Under the pieces are notes generated by a model that did not search any database, was not told the origin of the DNA, and saw only the letters and a program-made list of their open reading frames with translations. Shown here piece by piece: positions 26,833 to 35,173 of a DNA stretch of 64,000 nt (position 1 is its first letter; every line of letters starts with the position of its first letter). The position numbers were made by a program, and so were the translations under genes. Source of the stretch: a bacterium (GTDB lineage: Bacteria > Chloroflexota > Dormibacteria > Aeolococcales > Bog-877); NCBI GenBank assembly GCA_021795235.1, contig JAJYPP010000005.1, positions 1-64,000 of the forward strand. The letters are read 5' to 3'.

Positions 26833-29800
26833 GTGATCTCCGTGCGCAGGCGGTCCCAGCTAGCCAGTCTGAGGGTGGCCAGAGAGGCCAGGGATGCGGC
26901 GACCGCCAACAGCACCACCAAGACCATGACCATCCCCACTATCGGCCCGACCGCAAAGACCAGCTCGACCGGCGGCCCACCGACAGTGGAGGCGAACTCC
27001 GGGACTGAGGGCAAAGCCATGAGAGCCCCCAGCAAGCCCGCACCTATCCCCAGCAGAACCCCGGGGCCCAGCACCAGCAGCTGCTCGCCCAGCAGCGACC
27101 GCATCAGGGTCCGGTTGGGCACCCCGATCGCGCGCAGCACCGCCAGCTCGAAGGCCCGCCTCCTACTGGTCATGAAGACCGAGAAGACCGCCGCCCCGAT
27201 CGCCAAGACCGCCGCCGCCCCCGCCGCGAAGAGGAAGAATAGGTAGGCCAGGGCCAGCCCCCCGTGGTTCATCCGGGCGATGTCGGCGGCCGGGGTCTTC
27301 ACCGACGTCACCCGGACCCCCTGGGCCCGCAGCGACCGCTCGATCGAGGAGGGAGCTCCCGGGGCCAGCCACACCTCGGTCTGCGTCTGGCTGGGGGGAG
27401 CGTTCTCCCCCCGGATAGCGGTTTGCAAATCCACCAGGAAGCCCTGGTAGCCAAGTTGCGGTAGCGCGGCCACCTGGTACGGGACATCAAGGTTGAGGCT
27501 GCTGCCGTCGAAGTCCTCGATTGAGGCGGCGGCGGGGTCAGAGACCGAGTTGGCCCGGGTCACGACCCCATGGAGCGTCTGCGGTAACGCCCCTGGCACG
27601 ACCGCCGGGTTACTGCTCTGGTTGGCGTTGTCCTGGACGGTCAGGGCCAGGGCCGACCGGCCCCCGCTGCTCGCGGTCGAGGCCACGATCCCAGGGGCAC
27701 TGGCGGTCCAGTACCGGGGGTCGGCCAGCCGGGACGTCGCGTTCTTCCATGAGCCCGATGGTGCCCCGCGCTCCTGGAGTCCGGCGATGGTGAGCGAGTA
27801 GCTCACCTGCTGGGGACCGCTCTGGCTCTGGGTCCAGAGCGGCTCCAGATTAAGGACGTGGCATCCTCCACTGCAGGCGGAGGGCAGAGAGGTCGTGTAG
27901 GTGTGAGTCCCAGATCTAAGGAAGCCGAAGTCCGCCACGCCCTGGCGACCCCCGCTGTTCACCAAGTTGAAGACCAAGTCTGGGGGCGGGGTCGGGTTGC
28001 CTGCCATCGTGATCGTGGCTCGGATCTGGGTCCCGGTCATGTACATGGCCGGCTGAAGGTGCGGGGTCAGCCAGGAGACGATCCTGGACTCGGAGGTGGG
28101 ACTGATGTTCTTTGGCCAGTAGGCGACCCGGCGCAACCGGCTCACCTGGACCGCCAACAGGTTCTCGCTGGGGATGGAGGAAAGCATCACCGCCATCGCG
28201 TAGCGCCCGGTAGGGTCGGCTCGATTCACAGCCTGCTCGATGTTGACCGAGTTCGGCACCTGGACCGACAGCACCCTGGCCGCTCCCAGCGTGAAGTCCG
28301 CCCTCACAGTGCGATTGATGCCCGCCGCCGCCCAGCCGGTGACCGCGAAGCAGGCGAGACCGGTCGCGATGGCCAAGACGGTGATCTGGCGCAGGCTGGT
28401 GGGCCGCCGCACCACCTGGCGCACCGCCAGTCCGGTCGCCAGCCACCTCGTGTTGCGGGTCCTGCGCAGGACCACGGCAGAAACCCAGGGCAGGATCCTA
28501 ACCCCCACGACGGCCACCGCCACCGCCACCAAACCGGGGGCGAACGCGGCGACCGGGTTGGGCTGGCTTCCATTCAAGACCCCTGCCGCTAGGAGCTCCA
28601 GGATCCCGGCGAGGGCCAGCGCCAAAGCGGCCGCGTCCAGGGCCGCCCGGACCACGCTCGACGCTCTGGGCTCGACCGACCGCAGCTCATCCGAGAGCCG
28701 CCTGGTCAGGATCCTGCGGGCCCCGAAGGCGGCCGCCACCAAGCCCCCCGCGAAGGCGGCCAGAGCGGCCAGGATCACGATCGGCTGGACGGAGATCAGG
28801 GCACCGGGGAGGAGCAGCGGCTGGGCGACGCGCATGGCCAGGAACGCCAGCAGCAAGCCGGCCGGGAGCGCCAGGCAGAGCATCGCAACCGGTTCCAGCA
28901 GGCCGACCACCAGAACTGACCTCGTGCGGAAGCCCCTGAGCTTGGCCAGCGCCACCTCCTTCTCTCTCGCCTCGGCGGTGCGAGCCACCAAGCCGAAGAG
29001 CACGAACAGCGCCAGCAGCACCAGCTGCAGGTCGACCACGATCACGATCGACTCCATGAGCGTGATCTCGCGGCCGGCGGCCGCGGTCTCGGCACCGAGG
29101 TGGGTTGCGACCGGCGCCGCCAGCGCCTCGTTGGTATAGGTGGAGAATCGGCCCAGGACCCGGTTGAAGACGGCCGCATCAGTCGTATGCACCTGGTTTA
29201 CCCGAAGCACGAACTCATCGGTGGGCTGGACGTTGGGCAGGGCCGAGATGGTGGCGGGAGAGGTGAACATGGCATCCAGCTGGGGCACGCAGGACTTCGT
29301 CCCCACCTGGCATGCCTGGGCGGCTCCGAAGTCAAAGTAGTCCGGCTCCATGCCGAACCAGAACTGCTGTCTGGGATTGCCCACCGCTACCAGCCCGACC
29401 ACCCGCACCGCTAAGTAATGGCCTCCCACCGGCAGCGTCAGCGAGGACCCCAGGTGGACCCCCAGCGCGGCGGCCGTCCTATTAGTGAGCGCCACCTGGT
29501 CGGTACCCGGACAGTGCCCCGAGATGAACCGCACCGCCCGGCACTGACCAGGATCACTGAGGAGTGACGTCCCGTACTGGATGCCACCCGGCCCCCTCAC
29601 CGTCACCCCTTCATCCAGGACCATCTTGCCCGGGTGGTAGAAGCGGTACAGGCCGTCGGCCCTCGCCACCGCCAGCGCCTGTTGTGCGCGCTTCTCTGGC
29701 GCGGCAGCCGCGTAAGGCACGAAGCTGGGGATGATCGTTATCCCGTTGGACGCTACGGAGTTGCTGGTCAAGGTGGAGTGCAGGACGCTGTCGTTGGCGG

Positions 29801-29921
29801 TGTCCAGGTAGAGGGGACCGGCGGCAGCCGCCAAGACCGCCACCGCCGCCACCACGAACAGGGCGGCCGCCGCCCCGGCCCGCCAGCGCAGGGCGCGGAA
29901 CAGCAGCCTCAATTGGCTCAA
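26829..29921 (-). CDS. FtsX-like ABC transporter permease, large
   Basis: This 1030-residue permease has an N-terminal membrane helix (AAAALFVVAAVAVLAAAAGPL), a large extracytoplasmic domain (about 40-285), a first FtsX-type membrane block (about 290-520), a second large outside domain (about 530-870) and a final membrane block (LAYLFFLFAAGAAAVLAIGA, LLGIGAGLLGALMALPS). Such MacB-like proteins move substrates by mechanotransmission rather than through a channel. The substrate is unknown. The start is a TTG at 29921 with AGGAGG twelve bases upstream. It heads a three-gene operon with two distinct ATPases, so a heterodimeric motor is possible. Confidence 0.88.
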   Translation of the reverse strand: MSQLRLLFRALRWRAGAAAALFVVAAVAVLAAAAGPLYLDTANDSVLHSTLTSNSVASNGITIIPSFVPYAAAAPEKRAQQALAVARADGLYRFYHPGKMVLDEGVTVRGPGGIQYGTSLLSDPGQCRAVRFISGHCPGTDQVALTNRTAAALGVHLGSSLTLPVGGHYLAVRVVGLVAVGNPRQQFWFGMEPDYFDFGAAQACQVGTKSCVPQLDAMFTSPATISALPNVQPTDEFVLRVNQVHTTDAAVFNRVLGRFSTYTNEALAAPVATHLGAETAAAGREITLMESIVIVVDLQLVLLALFVLFGLVARTAEAREKEVALAKLRGFRTRSVLVVGLLEPVAMLCLALPAGLLLAFLAMRVAQPLLLPGALISVQPIVILAALAAFAGGLVAAAFGARRILTRRLSDELRSVEPRASSVVRAALDAAALALALAGILELLAAGVLNGSQPNPVAAFAPGLVAVAVAVVGVRILPWVSAVVLRRTRNTRWLATGLAVRQVVRRPTSLRQITVLAIATGLACFAVTGWAAAGINRTVRADFTLGAARVLSVQVPNSVNIEQAVNRADPTGRYAMAVMLSSIPSENLLAVQVSRLRRVAYWPKNISPTSESRIVSWLTPHLQPAMYMTGTQIRATITMAGNPTPPPDLVFNLVNSGGRQGVADFGFLRSGTHTYTTSLPSACSGGCHVLNLEPLWTQSQSGPQQVSYSLTIAGLQERGAPSGSWKNATSRLADPRYWTASAPGIVASTASSGGRSALALTVQDNANQSSNPAVVPGALPQTLHGVVTRANSVSDPAAASIEDFDGSSLNLDVPYQVAALPQLGYQGFLVDLQTAIRGENAPPSQTQTEVWLAPGAPSSIERSLRAQGVRVTSVKTPAADIARMNHGGLALAYLFFLFAAGAAAVLAIGAAVFSVFMTSRRRAFELAVLRAIGVPNRTLMRSLLGEQLLVLGPGVLLGIGAGLLGALMALPSVPEFASTVGGPPVELVFAVGPIVGMVMVLVVLLAVAASLASLATLRLASWDRLRTEIT

Positions 29922-30532
29922 GGGCTCGGCAACCTCCTGCGCAGTGGGTCCGCGATCGAGTGGGACCTGAGACCATTGGAGATGCTAGGTGGCGGACGAA
30001 ACGGAGCGCATCGTCCATTGGGGTGATTTTGAGGACATGGTCGTCGCAGTGTTGCCTCCGGGCGACCTACCTCCGGCCAAGGATCTACGAGTTTGGTTGG
30101 ATCGTCCGACTTGATCGGGGAACTGCCCCGAGATCCGGGTGGCACGGTGGACATGCGGCCACCACGAAGCCCGTCAGCTATTCCCGTTGAGTCAGCGCCC
30201 CGAACTGGGCCTTGCCGCAGACAACCGCGGCTAGCCAGCGCGTCCGAGCGAACCCATCCACCCGTCCGCCGGCGTCAGGCCGTGCGGCTGAGGTGGCGTC
30301 AGGCGAGCGCTGGCGCGCAATCCCAAGCAAGCGGACCGAACCCCACGAGCCCCGCCCGTAACGGCGGCGCGGAGATTCACGCGACAGCGTTCAGCGCCGC
30401 GGGCGCACACGGCTCGACACCAGCTACCGCCACGACCGCAGCCCCACGCTCACAGCTGAGCACCGAGAGGTCAACGAAGATGCCGAATGCCCCAGATGGA
30501 GGCTGAGTGCTCCCCTTGGTGAGATCAGTAGG
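29922..30532. other. Intergenic region before tRNA-Gln island
   Basis: No gene recognised. The open frames here have no recognisable family signal. The last 55 bases resemble 33699-33757, so the repeat that marks the island extends past the tRNA-like core. Confidence 0.45.
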
Positions 30533-30576
30533 GCTGGGGCGGAAGGATTCGAACCTTCGAACGGGGGATCCAAAGT
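30533..30576 (-). repeat. att-like direct repeat: 3' half of tRNA-Gln (distal copy)
   Basis: These 44 bases match 33758-33801 with one mismatch. They reproduce the anticodon-loop-to-3'-end half of tRNA-Gln, including the T arm, but the 5' half is missing and the sequence diverges right after CCAAAGT. This is what integration at the 3' half of a tRNA gene leaves at the far end of an island. Confidence 0.85.
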
Positions 30577-30886
30577 TCAGCTCCTTATCTGCCATCGCTT
30601 CGCTAAGATCAGCAAGGGCGCTTGACAACAGGAAAGCCTCCTCTCTGTGTCACTTGATACCTATTCGTTCATGCCGGCTCAACTTGACAAATGCCTGTCA
30701 CACAGTGCTATGCGACCGGTCCTCCACCGACTGCCACACCACCTCTACCCGGCTCTGTAACCGCACGTCGCGGGGCACTCCGAAAGTGCGGGACTGGGGG
30801 CCTCTCGGACCGCGCCAGGAGCCGCTCGAAGCGCTCCTCTGGCACCGAAGCGACGGCCTGCCAAGGTTTCCGCCCCCCAATAGCCC
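30577..30886. other. Island left part, no gene
   Basis: No gene recognised. A TTGACA hexamer occurs at about 30684 on the plus strand but no convincing gene follows. Confidence 0.4.
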
Positions 30887-31165
30887 TCAGCGCCGTCGGT
30901 ACACCTGATCGCGTCGCGCGATGACGCCGACCCGAATGGTCCGGGCTCGGTCATCTCGCTCGTAGATCACCCGCCAACTTGAAGCGGGGCCGCGGGGAGG
31001 CCGGAGCCGCCAGCGAGGTGGACTACCCGCCAGTTTCTTGACGTTGCCGTCGGGGAGATGGAGATAGGCGGCTTCGATTGCAGACCGGATCGACGGGTCC
31101 AGGGCGTCGAGCGCCCGGCGCGCTCTGGGGGACAGAAGAACCCGCCACTCTACCGACTCAGGCAG
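30887..31165 (-). CDS. RelE/ParE-type toxin
   Basis: About 92 residues with the RelE/ParE pattern: VEWRVLLSPRARRALDALDP, a helix, KKLAGSPPRWRLRPP, SSWRVIYERDD and RTIRVGVIARRDQVYRR. Members are ribosome-dependent mRNA nucleases or gyrase poisons. The end of the antitoxin gene overlaps this start region. No ATG, GTG or TTG lies at the expected place; a CTG at 31165 gives the best length, while ATGs further up (31270, 31291) would add residues that look like antitoxin shadow. Function is assigned by family and context. Confidence 0.7.
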   Translation of the reverse strand: MPESVEWRVLLSPRARRALDALDPSIRSAIEAAYLHLPDGNVKKLAGSPPRWRLRPPRGPASSWRVIYERDDRARTIRVGVIARRDQVYRRR

Positions 31166-31403
31166 GTCCGCTGCTCGTGGTGATCGTGCCCGATGGCAGC
31201 CACCCCTCGCGGTCTGCCTCGGAGAACGCCGCCTCCACCTCGGCCCGCTCAGCGTCGGTGAACGGCTCATCGTCGAGCGGGGCCGCGTCAAGCACCGCGA
31301 TCATGGGATCGACCGCCCGCCGAGCGTACTCAGTCACCGGAGCTACCGACGCCTCGGGCAGCTCATCGACCAGCCTGTGGAGCTGGGCGCGGTCAGCGAT
31401 CAT
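31158..31403 (-). CDS. Antitoxin partner of RelE/ParE toxin
   Basis: An 81-residue acidic protein (DRAQLHRLVDELPEASV, DDEPFTDAERAEVEAAFSEA) like antitoxins that precede RelE/ParE toxins in high-GC bacteria. The frame is open to 31532, but the ATG at 31403 with a GGAGG upstream is the natural start. It lies immediately upstream of and overlaps the toxin gene, the standard antitoxin-first order. Confidence 0.75.
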   Translation of the reverse strand: MIADRAQLHRLVDELPEASVAPVTEYARRAVDPMIAVLDAAPLDDEPFTDAERAEVEAAFSEADREGWLPSGTITTSSGPA

Positions 31404-31686
31404 CGGCGTTCCTCCTGGGCCGCTACTCCAGCCCTTACCGTTAGCACAGTATCCCACTTCCAGCAGAGTTGTGCGCCGTTGTTGGGCGCTCTGACATGCG
31501 GACGCTCGACGTACCCTGACGCGAGGCTGCACCCGGTCGAGCTGGGCTCGTCGGCAGCTTGGCTTTGAGTGTCATGGCAGCCTCTACCGCTCCTCACTCC
31601 GATGGCGTGGTGGGCCGACCTCTCCAGTTCCGGCTCAGGCCCAGTGGGGTCCACCGAGACTCATCGGCGACCATTTGCCACGGCGT

Positions 31687-32790
31687 TCACGGCACATAGA
31701 GGGCGTAGCTCCTCCCAGTCTTCGCTCGGCGAATCGACCCAGCTTCGGCCAGCCAGTAGCAGTGCTCAGAGACACCAGGTTGGTCTAGACCGATCACCTT
31801 CCCCAGTTGTGACTGAATAGTCCCAGGGTGGGCACGGACGTAGAGCAGAATCGGGCGCACATCCCGGAAAGACTGCCTGGCTGGATCGATCAGGTGGCAC
31901 CATGGCGCGAGCGCCTGGGTGCCATCAAGGATTGAGGCGATCCTATTCAGGGCAGCTTCATCCTGCAGGATAGGTGCCAGTAGAAGCCCCGTCCACGCCG
32001 AGCGGAAGAGCGGTGGTCTCCACTCCGGTCGTGACTGGCCCTTGGACTGGGCCTCTCTACGGTAGTAGGCCTCGGACTGAAGCATTGACGCCAGAAACTG
32101 GGGGAGCATCTCGACAGCCTTGACCGCGAGCGCGAGAGCGCCACGAAGGTCGCGCTCGCCACCAGATCCCCCTGAGTAGGCGGTGTACATTCGGTCCTCA
32201 AGCTCATAGAACAGCCCACGACGGTGCTCGCGCTCCGCCTCGGCGGCCCACTTGGCCTCCTTGGCAAGCCACTCTGCCTCGTAGGCAGCCCAGCGCGCTC
32301 GGGCTTGCTGCGACTCAGCTTCCTCAGCAGTGCTGCGCCCTCTGGGTTGTGCCTCCGCCGCCTCGGCAGCTGGCCGAGCTTCTCGCCCCGGGCGAGTAGA
32401 ACGATTCAGCCCGAGAAGGTCGTACTGTCGGCGGAGAGCCGAGTCTTTGAGGATGTCGTGGGCCCCGTTGATGGCTTGCGTCCGCGCCGTGGCAATTGCG
32501 CTCAGATTACGGTCAGGGTGCCACGTGCCTACCTGAGTTCGCCAGCCCGTTCTTATCTCATGCGCCGTGGCTTGGGGCCCAACGCCGAGCAGCGCGTAGA
32601 GGTCGTCTGACCTAACGCCATCGGGAAAGAGCACCGCTCTAGTTTGGCACTGGCACCGCCACACGAGGTCCTGACTTGGGGACGAGTGAGAGCGACCGTC
32701 GATCACCTCCAGCGGCAAGGTACAGATCGAGCACAAGGACGAGGTCCGGCAAGCGCACAGGTCTCCCGATGTCGAGGACGCGGTGCTCAT
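31687..32790 (-). CDS. J-domain protein with Cys-rich N-terminus and winged-helix C-terminus
   Basis: About 367 residues. The N-terminal 60 have a Cys-rich stretch (CACRTSSLCSIC) that may bind zinc. Residues about 63-125 form a DnaJ domain (DDLYALLGVGPQATAHEI, WHPDRN with the HPD triad, ALRRQYDLLGL). A charged Ala/Glu/Arg helix follows (about 145-195), then a helical domain, and the last 60 residues resemble a MarR/ArsR winged helix (HPGTIQSQLGKVIGLDQPGV, YALYV). J domains recruit and stimulate Hsp70. The combination with a DNA-binding-like end is unusual. It is island cargo next to a toxin-antitoxin pair. Confidence 0.75.
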   Translation of the reverse strand: MSTASSTSGDLCACRTSSLCSICTLPLEVIDGRSHSSPSQDLVWRCQCQTRAVLFPDGVRSDDLYALLGVGPQATAHEIRTGWRTQVGTWHPDRNLSAIATARTQAINGAHDILKDSALRRQYDLLGLNRSTRPGREARPAAEAAEAQPRGRSTAEEAESQQARARWAAYEAEWLAKEAKWAAEAEREHRRGLFYELEDRMYTAYSGGSGGERDLRGALALAVKAVEMLPQFLASMLQSEAYYRREAQSKGQSRPEWRPPLFRSAWTGLLLAPILQDEAALNRIASILDGTQALAPWCHLIDPARQSFRDVRPILLYVRAHPGTIQSQLGKVIGLDQPGVSEHCYWLAEAGSIRRAKTGRSYALYVP

Positions 32791-32841
32791 GGACCTCTCG
32801 GTCCCTTCCTTCCTGACCACCGGCCCACTTCCCGGAGCCAT

Positions 32842-33698
32842 GCCCGGGGGGCAGGCGACAAGTTCGAGGGCGACGCGGTCCGCTGGCGTGGTGACCCCGG
32901 CAACTGGCCACGGACTTTGGCGAGGTGGTCTCGCACTTCGGTGCCGACGTTCCGGACGCGTGCAACGCCTGGCTCACTTCTCGGGGGTCATGGCAACCTC
33001 ATCCACCGTGACGGTCACCACTATGCCAAGGTTAGGTGTATGGGCCAAAGAGCCGATGTGGATTCGTTCTCGGCTGCAGCCGCTTGCGATAGTGCTTCCG
33101 CATTGCGCTTCACACTCGGACGGTCAAGTGCGCCTTTCCCGGGGTACGTGAGCACACGTTTGAGACAAGGGAGCGCAGCGTCGAGTTCTGCCCGGATCAC
33201 CGCAACGCAGGAGTGCGGCTCCGATTGGCCGTCGCTCAAGGTGGTCCAGCGGCCAAGGCCAGGGCCGCAGCCGCGCTACCGCCCCCCGACACAGGACTGC
33301 TCTGCCGTAAGTGCCACCACGCCCCCAGCGGTCCCCTCTGCTATACGTGCCTAATGGGCGACCCATCTCTAAGCAGACAGCGAAGACTTGGGTTCGGTCG
33401 TCCCACGAGATCAGGTAAGTGCTCCAAGAACCGCTTAGCCCATTGAACTGTCAGCTACAACACAGGCCCTACCATCGTCCCGTTGCTGCAGCGGCCCAGA
33501 CCGACAAGGTGCCCCAAGCTCCGACGCGGGTCGGCTGGCCCCACGCCAAGGTCAGGGAGAGAGTTCGAGTCAGATCGTTATCCTCAGTCACCGGGGCGCA
33601 AGTCAGCTCAGCACTGCCAAGACAGCCTCAGGGCCGCCGGGCTGGACTCCAGCGACGGCTGCAGCCGGAAGGTCGCGCTTGAGCCCGCGAAGATGTCA
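32842..33698. other. Island right part, no gene recognised
   Basis: About 860 bases with only unconvincing open frames on both strands. Around 32908-33010 one plus-strand frame reads like a fragment of real protein (LATDFGEVVSHFGADVPDA), with stops on both sides, which suggests a decayed gene. Confidence 0.45.
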
Positions 33699-33757
33699 AT
33701 GACGATGTCAAATGCCCCCGACAGGGGCTGGATAATGCCCTGGCTGAGATCAATAGA

Positions 33758-33801
33758 GCTGGGGCGGAAGGATTCGAACCTTCGAATGGGGGATCCAAAG
33801 T
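33758..33801 (-). repeat. att-like direct repeat inside tRNA-Gln (proximal copy)
   Basis: Matches 30533-30576 with one mismatch and forms the 3' half of the intact tRNA gene. Confidence 0.85.
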
Positions 33802-33830
33802 CCCCTGCCTTACCACTTGGCGACGCCCCA
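33759..33830 (-). tRNA. tRNA-Gln (anticodon TTG)
   Basis: A 72-base cloverleaf read on the minus strand. The acceptor stem TGGGGCG pairs with CGCCCCA. The anticodon stem GGGGA / TCCCC holds the loop CTTTGGA with anticodon TTG. The T arm is GAAGG-TTCGAAT-CCTTC. The discriminator is G and CCA is not encoded. It lies 9 bp after the alpha/beta hydrolase gene on the same strand and serves as the integration site of the island. Confidence 0.93.
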
Positions 33831-33839
33831 CCTAAGGGA

Positions 33840-34826
33840 TCAGGTTAGAGGACCAGTGGTATCGGTGCTGGCAGCAGCCTTCGCTCCGCTGATCCGGCCC
33901 ACCGCCCCATCACGGAAACGGTCGATCGCCGCTAGGCAGCCATCCGGGTGCGTGAGGGGAAGTCTATCGTCTCCGAAAGGAAGCTGGGTCAGGGTGACCC
34001 GAGGATTGTCCTGGGAGATCTCGCGTAGCAGCGCCAGGTCGACGGCTCCAGCCTGAGCCGGTACCAGCATGTCCACCGGACAACTGACCAGCCGCAGCCA
34101 GTCGGCCGCCGGGGCCGCGATCACACACTCCTCCATCGTCCGCGAGTAGGCATCGGCGCCCAGGGCTGCCACCCGGCCCTTGGCGACCGGCCCCGGAAGG
34201 TCGGGCCGAAGTGGCGCAGCCAGCAAGCTGGACGTCCTCCGGAGGCGCCGTGGTCCCTTGAAGGGCTGGCCGCTCAGAGCCCGGTCCAGACGCCGTCCAG
34301 AGGCCTTGCGTCCCAACCATCGCCGTGCCGACTGCGGGTCGCTGTAGACCGGCGGGCAGATCAGCACCAGCGCTCTGACCCGCTCCGGTTGGTGGATCGC
34401 CAGGCTCAACCCGATCACCCCACCCAGTCCGTGACCGACTATCAGGAGTGGGTCATTGATCTGAAGCTCAGCCAGCATCCGAGTTAGGGCCGCGACATGT
34501 TCGGGGGCGGAGTAACCAGAGGCACTGGGCGGGGAATCGCCAAACCCGAGCAGGTCCGGGACCAGCAACGGGCCCGGATCAGCCAGCTCGTCGAACGCCG
34601 ATCCGAAGTATCCGGACGATCCCTCCAAGGCATGCAGCAGCAAGACTGGCTCATGGCCGCTGCCCATCTTCTGGACATGCAGGAAGGCGTCCTGAGCAAA
34701 CCGCTCAGGCGCGGACCAATTGAGCTCCCGGCGGCGCCACAAGAGCCTGGCTGACCGGGCTGCCAGACCACCTCCCCCAAGGGCGGCGGCGGCTAGAGCG
34801 GTCCGCTTAGCTCTACCTGTTGACAT
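33840..34826 (-). CDS. Alpha/beta-hydrolase fold protein lacking the nucleophile Ser
   Basis: About 328 residues with an N-terminal Ala/Gly-rich segment and an alpha/beta-hydrolase fold (PVLLLHALEGSSGYFGSAFD, VPDLLGFGDSPP, HVAALTRMLAELQINDPLLI, RVRALVLICPPVYS). The nucleophile elbow reads VGHGLGG where active enzymes have GHSxGG, so the Ser is Gly. A His (LPLTHPDG) remains in the expected late position. Catalysis by the usual mechanism is unlikely; a binding role or altered chemistry is possible. The start is the ATG at 34826; one at 34865 is also possible. Confidence 0.82.
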   Translation of the reverse strand: MSTGRAKRTALAAAALGGGGLAARSARLLWRRRELNWSAPERFAQDAFLHVQKMGSGHEPVLLLHALEGSSGYFGSAFDELADPGPLLVPDLLGFGDSPPSASGYSAPEHVAALTRMLAELQINDPLLIVGHGLGGVIGLSLAIHQPERVRALVLICPPVYSDPQSARRWLGRKASGRRLDRALSGQPFKGPRRLRRTSSLLAAPLRPDLPGPVAKGRVAALGADAYSRTMEECVIAAPAADWLRLVSCPVDMLVPAQAGAVDLALLREISQDNPRVTLTQLPFGDDRLPLTHPDGCLAAIDRFRDGAVGRISGAKAAASTDTTGPLT

Positions 34827-35173
34827 GCTGGTGCCAACGGTCCCAGTCCGGGTAATCGGAGTCACGGCGTGGTCTCATGATTTGAGATGTGATGATAGGC
34901 GACCGGGCAGGACCGCCTCAGATTGGCTCTTGGCCCTGCGCCCCTCTCGGTTCGCTTCGAAGCCGCAGTCTCGGGCACCGCATCCGGGGAGCACCTCAAG
35001 ATCCGTCGACGACGGGCTCCCGCCCTCCAACTTGCGCACCGGTCCGTCGTCGAGGGCACGGTTCACTCTTCTTGCGGGCTGCACCGTCGGCCTCGACCCC
35101 ACCGCGACCCGCGTCCTCACTGCGGGCCAGACGTTGCCCCGCATGCCTGTGATGGCCCGGCTCAGAGCAGGTC
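34827..35173. other. Intergenic region, no gene
   Basis: Between the hydrolase and the KdpD-like gene. No recognisable gene or strong repeat. Confidence 0.4.

Larger units (their letters stand above)
30533..33801. mobile_element. Small genomic island in tRNA-Gln
   Basis: About 3.2 kb bounded by direct repeats of the 3' half of tRNA-Gln, with the intact tRNA at the right side. Contents: a RelE/ParE-type toxin with antitoxin, a J-domain protein, and about 0.9 kb without a clear gene. No integrase gene is visible, so this is a remnant or a passively mobilised unit. Upstream and downstream genes are unrelated housekeeping or transport genes. Confidence 0.75.

Noticed and set aside
30377-30628. 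Minus-strand 83-codon frame over the tRNA-like repeat
   Set aside because: The FGSPVRRFESFRP string is a common false translation of tRNA sequence.
33628-33831. Minus-strand 67-codon frame over tRNA-Gln
   Set aside because: It is a translation of the tRNA itself (DPPFEGSNPSAP) and not a protein gene.
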